This document shows, piece after piece, positions 59,689 through 64,000 of a stretch of 64,000 bases of DNA. Position 1 is the first letter of the stretch; the number at the start of each line of letters is the position of its first letter. The position numbers and the translations under genes were made by a program. The DNA comes from Silene conica (Eukaryota; Streptophyta; Magnoliopsida; Caryophyllales; Caryophyllaceae), in assembly GCA_029255685.2 (NCBI GenBank), contig CM055315.2, positions 33,733,501 through 33,797,500 on the forward strand. Direction: 5' to 3'. The notes under the pieces were generated by a model. That model was not told the DNA's origin, did no database searches, and saw nothing but the letters and a program-made list of their open reading frames with translations.

Positions 59689-61567
59689 GATCCAATCGGT
59701 GAAGCATACAACAAGACAGCAAAATGGCTAGGCCTAGATTTTAGAAAAAGTGGGGGGAGGGGGGGGGTCCAGCTATAGAGGAACTCGATAGAGAGGGTGA
59801 TCCTAAGTCTATAAAACTCAAAGTACGGTTGGCTGTGGCGTTCTCGTACTGGTAGTCACATTATTTAAATATCATGTTTTAGGCTTGACGGGGACATATG
59901 GTGAACTCCTCAAGTGAATTTGTTCATAATTAACTTATATTTACTGTTTCAATCATATACTTTACTAATGCAGAAGCCAATCCGCTGACATGGCATCACT
60001 AAAAACAACCTTCGTCTGACGTGGCACGATTTCAGAGCTACTGGAAGATTTCCAAAAAAAATTTTAAAAAATGAATATAGTTAACATTATCAAAGATTCT
60101 AATTAAGTAAAGTCGTTATTAATTACTAAAGTCAACATGCCCATCCCATCTCATTATCATAATCATATACAGTATCATATTCCATATAAAATTTCATGAT
60201 TCTACACTTATATGCAACTAATAGTCAAGATTGCAATATTCCATAATAATCCTTAATAATATTCCACAATATTATGGAATATTGTTTTAAAAATAGATAG
60301 ATAGAAAATCATATATCATATTCCATATAATAATGATTTAAATTAGGCCCGTAAAGTTCACGGGTCGGAATAATTACTCTTTCTCGGTATATACACTAAT
60401 GTGAGTGTCGTAATATATTAGACTATATTTTCGATTTAATGTAAGACGACTATTCACGTGAATGCGAAACATTTTAATAATTACGGAATATTTATTTAAT
60501 ATAGTAAATGAATGGTCATTTAATAAATTTGGAATGTCTTCGTGTAAGACGTCGCACGCAATAACTATTATTTACTATATGAACATCTTTACTAAATATA
60601 ATCAAAAATACTTTTTTAACCCAACTATACATTTACTACTCACGTCTCATCAGATTATTTACGTTTTGCTTTTATGGTATGATATGTAATACTCCGTATA
60701 CAACTTTATATTATATATGGCTTACATATTTTAAAAATGGTGTAATGGGTAATTCTACAGTCTCGATCATCTTAATGAACAACTATATGATAGCTCATCA
60801 TGTGTACCGTCATACCTACATGTGTCATAAATAATTCGAAATTTATTTATTCGTATATAATTAATCAGCTTTCTTTGATATTATTAATTACGGTATTCAT
60901 CTAAAGTTAAAACAGACCACCGTAAATAATTAATTTGTTTATCTCCAATATTATTAACTATATTCATCTAAACTTTAAAAAACAAACCCGTGAATTTCAC
61001 GGGTTACAACCTAGTTATATTAGGTTCCGATGCAGCAGTACAAGGATTGCAACTTCTCCTATGCTGGTCTGAAGACTTAAGTAATGTTGGCAATTGGATC
61101 CAAAGACATGTAAGCATGTGCTTTTGTGTTTGGCTAGTCCGTCATTTATGTTGACTTCCAATTACATTCAAATGTTGCAGCAATTACTCTAGTATATGAT
61201 CTTGGTGTATTCATCCTTACTGATATTTAAGTCTTCACATTCAATCTGTGGCTCCTTAAATCGAAAACTTGTAATCTATTGAAAGCGTCATCCGTATGAT
61301 ATTTTTGTGGCTCGTCAAGTCGAAAACTTGTGGGGGGTGGGGGTAGTAAACTAGTTGTCGAGCATGCCCCTCTTGGGTCCATTAAGGACATTTGACACTT
61401 TATCTCGTTATTTGTGAGTTCCGCCTTTTGATTAACTGTGTAGTCTAGTTGTTTATCAAGTAATCCATTGTTTGCAGTGATGTAGGGATTCCAATTTCTG
61501 CTGCTAGTGCTGAAGACAGAAAGGCCAGGGCTGATATTGCTGCTAGTGTTTATCACAAAGTTGTTTA
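59689..61567 (+). pseudogene. captured exons of an OSGEPL1/Qri7-type tRNA threonylcarbamoyltransferase gene
   Basis: Three pieces match the family of mitochondrial tRNA N6-adenosine threonylcarbamoyltransferase (Qri7/OSGEPL1, Arabidopsis GCP1), which makes t6A37 in ANN-decoding tRNAs. Piece 1 (59689-59821): I-G-E-A-Y-N-K-T-A-K-W-L-G-L-D, then G-P-A-I-E-E-L in a shifted frame after an expanded G-run. Piece 2 (61024-61080): Q-Y-K-D-C-N-F-S-Y-A-G-L-K-T, then a stop where the family has Gln. Piece 3 (61486-61567): I-P-I-S-A-A-S-A-E-D-R-K-A-R-A-D-I-A-A-S. Donor and acceptor sites remain at the borders of pieces 1 and 2, so genomic DNA with introns was captured. The metal- and ATP-binding N-terminal part is absent. 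It cannot work as an enzyme. Confidence 0.75.
59953..61014 (+). mobile_element. non-autonomous Helitron (1.06 kb) in the captured intron
   Basis: It begins TCATATACTTTACTAATGC after A and ends with the hairpin CCCGTGAATTTCACGGG, ten bases, then CTAG before T. Insertion between A and T, a TC start and a CTRR end are Helitron rules. A second Helitron-like 3' terminus on the minus strand (CCCGTGAACTTTACGGG then CCTAA, 60366-60343) lies inside it. No Rep/helicase gene. Confidence 0.68.
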
Positions 61568-61667
61568 AGACACACAAGTTTTTGGCCAGTACCTTTGTAT
61601 TAAGCGTAAATTATCCTCTTGGCGCAATTTGCTTTTGGACAATTTACTTACAGATTATTCATTTCAG

Positions 61668-61930
61668 GCTGTAGGGAGGTTGTGCAAATCCACATCAAAT
61701 AATGAGAAGCTCATTGATGACCTGCTCATTCTATCTTGTGAAGAAGATTTGGAGGAGTGTTTGCCTTTATTGAAAAAAGGTGCTCTGTGCTACTTGATTT
61801 ATGTTGACTTTTAATAACATCGAAAAATATCAGTTTTTCATTTGTAACACAATTGTCTACAGGAATAGCCATTTATAGCTCTGAGCTGCTACTCAACGGG
61901 ATAATAACTCAGAGACTGGAATATGAGAGG
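61668..61930 (+). pseudogene. captured exon-like fragments of an unidentified gene
   Basis: 61670-61779 (after TTTCAG, before GTGCTC) encodes A-V-G-R-L-C-K-S and an acidic D-D-L-L-I-L-S-C-E-E-D-L-E-E-C. It joins in phase to 61863-61929 (after CTACAG, before GTCAGC), which gives I-A-I-Y-S-S-E-L-L-L-N-G-I. The pieces look like real exons but not like the OSGEPL1 family. They may come from a second host gene. Confidence 0.45.
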
Positions 61931-62689
61931 TCAGCCTATTGAACCATTCTTCCTTCCTGCGATTTAAGTTGCAAAGTCTTCCTGAACTGTTAGAATAGTG
62001 AACTGTTTACCCTTTGATCTTATTCATAGCAAATCATATGCCTATGACTAGGATTATAAATGTACCTAAAATGAATTGAATAGTTGAGCATTTAATGTTG
62101 AGTCAAAACATGGTTATATGAATCACACTGACTACAACTCTACAAGTAACATACAAAAAGGAAAAAAATTATAATTAAGTATGGTGTTTTGGCTGGGTAA
62201 AAATGAGATTAGTTTATTGTTGGTCAGAAAGAGAGTATTAAAGACCAAAATCATTATTACTGGCTTGCTGCTATCTCATTGGTCAGGGTGAAATTGGGAT
62301 GCAACAAATGGGGCTGTAGGCACGTCTTATGAGCCAAGCATTGCGTAAAATGTCTGGGAACGCATCAAAGCTGGTTGTACTCTCATTTTTCTGAATCAGA
62401 TAAGGCGTAAGGTAAGGCTTGGAAGAATCTGATGGTCGTCCTTCAATCGAACAAAGTTGCTGATTCTGAAGGACTTCAGCAACAAGAGATTATTGAGTCT
62501 TTGAGCATTGTATATTTTTTGTATGTGTTATTTCTATTGGAATTTGAGCATTGTATTTTTTTAGAATAATTTAGAATAATCATGTAAGATTCTCTTGTTG
62601 TAAAGTACATTTGAGAGTTATTATATTTAAATAACTTGTTTGCATCATATATTTTTTCTCAAAAAAAAAAAAAAAAAAAATTTATTTAC
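61931..62689. other. right interior of CACTA element 2
   Basis: No recognisable gene. An A-run of ~19 bases lies at 62660-62680, just before the subterminal repeats. Confidence 0.5.
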
Positions 62690-62940
62690 CTATTTGCGGC
62701 GTTTTTCTCAAAAAACGCCTCAAATAGAGGTACTATTTGCGGCGTTTTTTAGAAAAACGCCTCAAAGAGATGTGATATTTGCGGCGTTTCTTTAAAAAAA
62801 CGCCGCAAATAGTACCTCTATTTGAGGCGTTTTTTTTCCGCCGCAAATAGTTTTTTCTATTTGCGGCCCCCTTATTTGCTGCTACATCAAAAACGCCTCA
62901 AATGACCCTTTTTTTGACGCCGCAAATAACTATTTTTCTA
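62690..62940. repeat. right subterminal repeats of CACTA element 2
   Basis: About eight units of TTTGCGGCGTTTTT/AAAAACGCCTCAAATAG in both orientations. Fewer copies lie at the left end (58965-59135). Confidence 0.85.
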
Positions 62941-63239
62941 CTAGTGTATATAAATAAAAAGATAATTAAATAGTAATAAAATGTTAGTTGGATAATTATT
63001 GTTTTTAGAGCGCTTACGTTGGCTATTATTTTGGTTAAATAAATAAATTATTTAAATAAAAAGATAATTAAATAGTAATAAAATATCAATTGGATAATTA
63101 TTGAATTAGTTAATAAAATAATTGATGGTAAACTAAGAGTTTTGGCTACGGTAGAGTTATGGTATAATTTGTTATTTTCCTTCTCTTATTTAATTAAAAG
63201 CATAAATATATGTATTGATGATCATATTAATAAACACTT

Positions 63240-64000
63240 ACGTTTACGAGGCATAATTAAAAAAAAATACGAGCTATAGAATACGAACACATAAGAATAT
63301 AAGCTAATGTAAAAAGAAGAAGAGTTTAGGAGAATCACGAACTAAAAAATGCGAGCACATAAGAATGTGAACTATTAACCTAAGAATACGAGCTAATATA
63401 AAAAGAATATGAATTATTAAGCTAAGAATACGAACTAATGTAAAAACAATACGAGCTATTAAGCTAAGACGGGCTTTAAAATACGAGCACAAATGAATAC
63501 GAGCTATTAAGATAATTTAAGACGAGCTTCAAAATTTGAGCACAAATGAATACGAATACGAAATTAAAAGGTTCATGAACTTAAATATACGAGCACATAA
63601 GAATACGACCGGTTAAGATGAGAATATGAGCTAATGTAAACATAATACGAAAACACGTGTTAATTGAAACACTTCTCGAGCTAAAAAAATAGAACTAGAT
63701 TTGCAAGACGTAAAATTACATGATATAATAAACACTTAAGATTAAGAGGTATAATTAAAAAAATACGAGCTACAAAATACGAATATATAAGAAATACGAG
63801 GTAATGTAAAAAGAATAAGAACTTAAGAAAATCAGGAACTAAAAAAATACGAGCACATAAGAAGGCGAGCTATTAACGTAAGAATGCGAGCTAATAGAGT
63901 TATTAAGCTAAAAATACGAGCTAATGTAAAAAAAAATACGAGCTACTGAGATAAGAATACGAGCTAACGTAAAAAAAAAACATACGAGCATATAAGAGGA
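63240..64000. repeat. degenerate tandem repeat with AATACGAGCTA words
   Basis: Words such as AAGAATACGAGCTAATGTAAAAA and GAGCTATTAAGCTAAGAATACG recur at irregular spacing (about 35-50 bases) up to the right edge. No coding potential. Confidence 0.65.

Larger units (their letters stand above)
58942..62946. mobile_element. CACTA element 2 with captured host gene fragments (4.0 kb)
   Basis: CACTAGTAGAAAAATA at the left and its exact complement at the right (16 of 16), with the 3-bp duplication TAT (58939-58941, 62947-62949). Subterminal repeats TTTGAGGCGTTTTT and TATTTGCGGCGTTTTT lie at both ends. No transposase is encoded. The interior carries exon-like pieces of a host gene and a Helitron, so it is a Pack-type non-autonomous CACTA. 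Confidence 0.9.

Overview
The window is nuclear DNA of a flowering plant, most likely a eudicot. It is AT-rich, has spliced genes with GT..AG introns, and carries plant-specific transposon lineages (Tat-type Ty3/gypsy with a second RNase H, Ty1/copia, TRIM, CACTA, hAT, Stowaway, Harbinger-like and Helitron sequences). I cannot name the species. Only one host gene looks complete: a seven-exon aminotransferase of the tyrosine aminotransferase (TAT) family on the minus strand (46124-57068). Its first intron is about 9 kb and full of transposons. One further host gene is present only as a first exon (8338-8484), cut by a retrotransposon insertion.

Layout. 1-8337: 3' part of a Tat-lineage Ty3/gypsy element (gag-protease, pol, an antisense spliced gene, 3' LTR) inserted in exon 1 of an OB-fold protein gene. 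8705-11058: MITE-like elements, including a hAT-type element with a perfect 8-bp target duplication and a Stowaway-like element with another element inside it. 11061-30880: a decayed Ty3/gypsy element. Its 5' LTR is split by a CACTA transposon (11622-19812), which itself holds a solo LTR (14923-17149). Its gag is split by a Ty1/copia element (20368-26293), which itself holds a tandem TRIM of four LTRs (24184-25477). 31749-45619: a second Ty1/copia element on the minus strand, split in its protease by a non-coding LTR retrotransposon with 2-3 kb LTRs (35958-43875).

45620-57254: the TAT-like gene. Intron 1 holds a 2.93-kb solo LTR (50423-53352) plus Mutator-like, Stowaway, hAT and Harbinger-like MITEs. 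57255-64000: another copy of the Mutator-like MITE, a fold-back element, Helitron termini, a second CACTA element (58942-62946) that carries exon fragments of a mitochondrial-type tRNA threonylcarbamoyltransferase gene (OSGEPL1/Qri7 family) with a Helitron inside the captured intron, and degenerate tandem repeats.

The most unusual signal is inside the solo LTR. At 52055-52632 about ten copies of a ~21-nt apex are each flanked by a different pair of mutually complementary arms. Hand pairing finds only G-T wobbles on the plus strand in the arms (no A-C), and a compensatory GCC/GGC to GTC/GAC change in the inner stem. A second array of GC-rich hairpins with changing outer stems lies at 51370-51765, and a third type occurs twice. 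This looks like repeated selection for, or generation of, RNA hairpins, and I do not recognise it as a described system. All pairings and coordinates were worked out by eye; no search or folding program was run.
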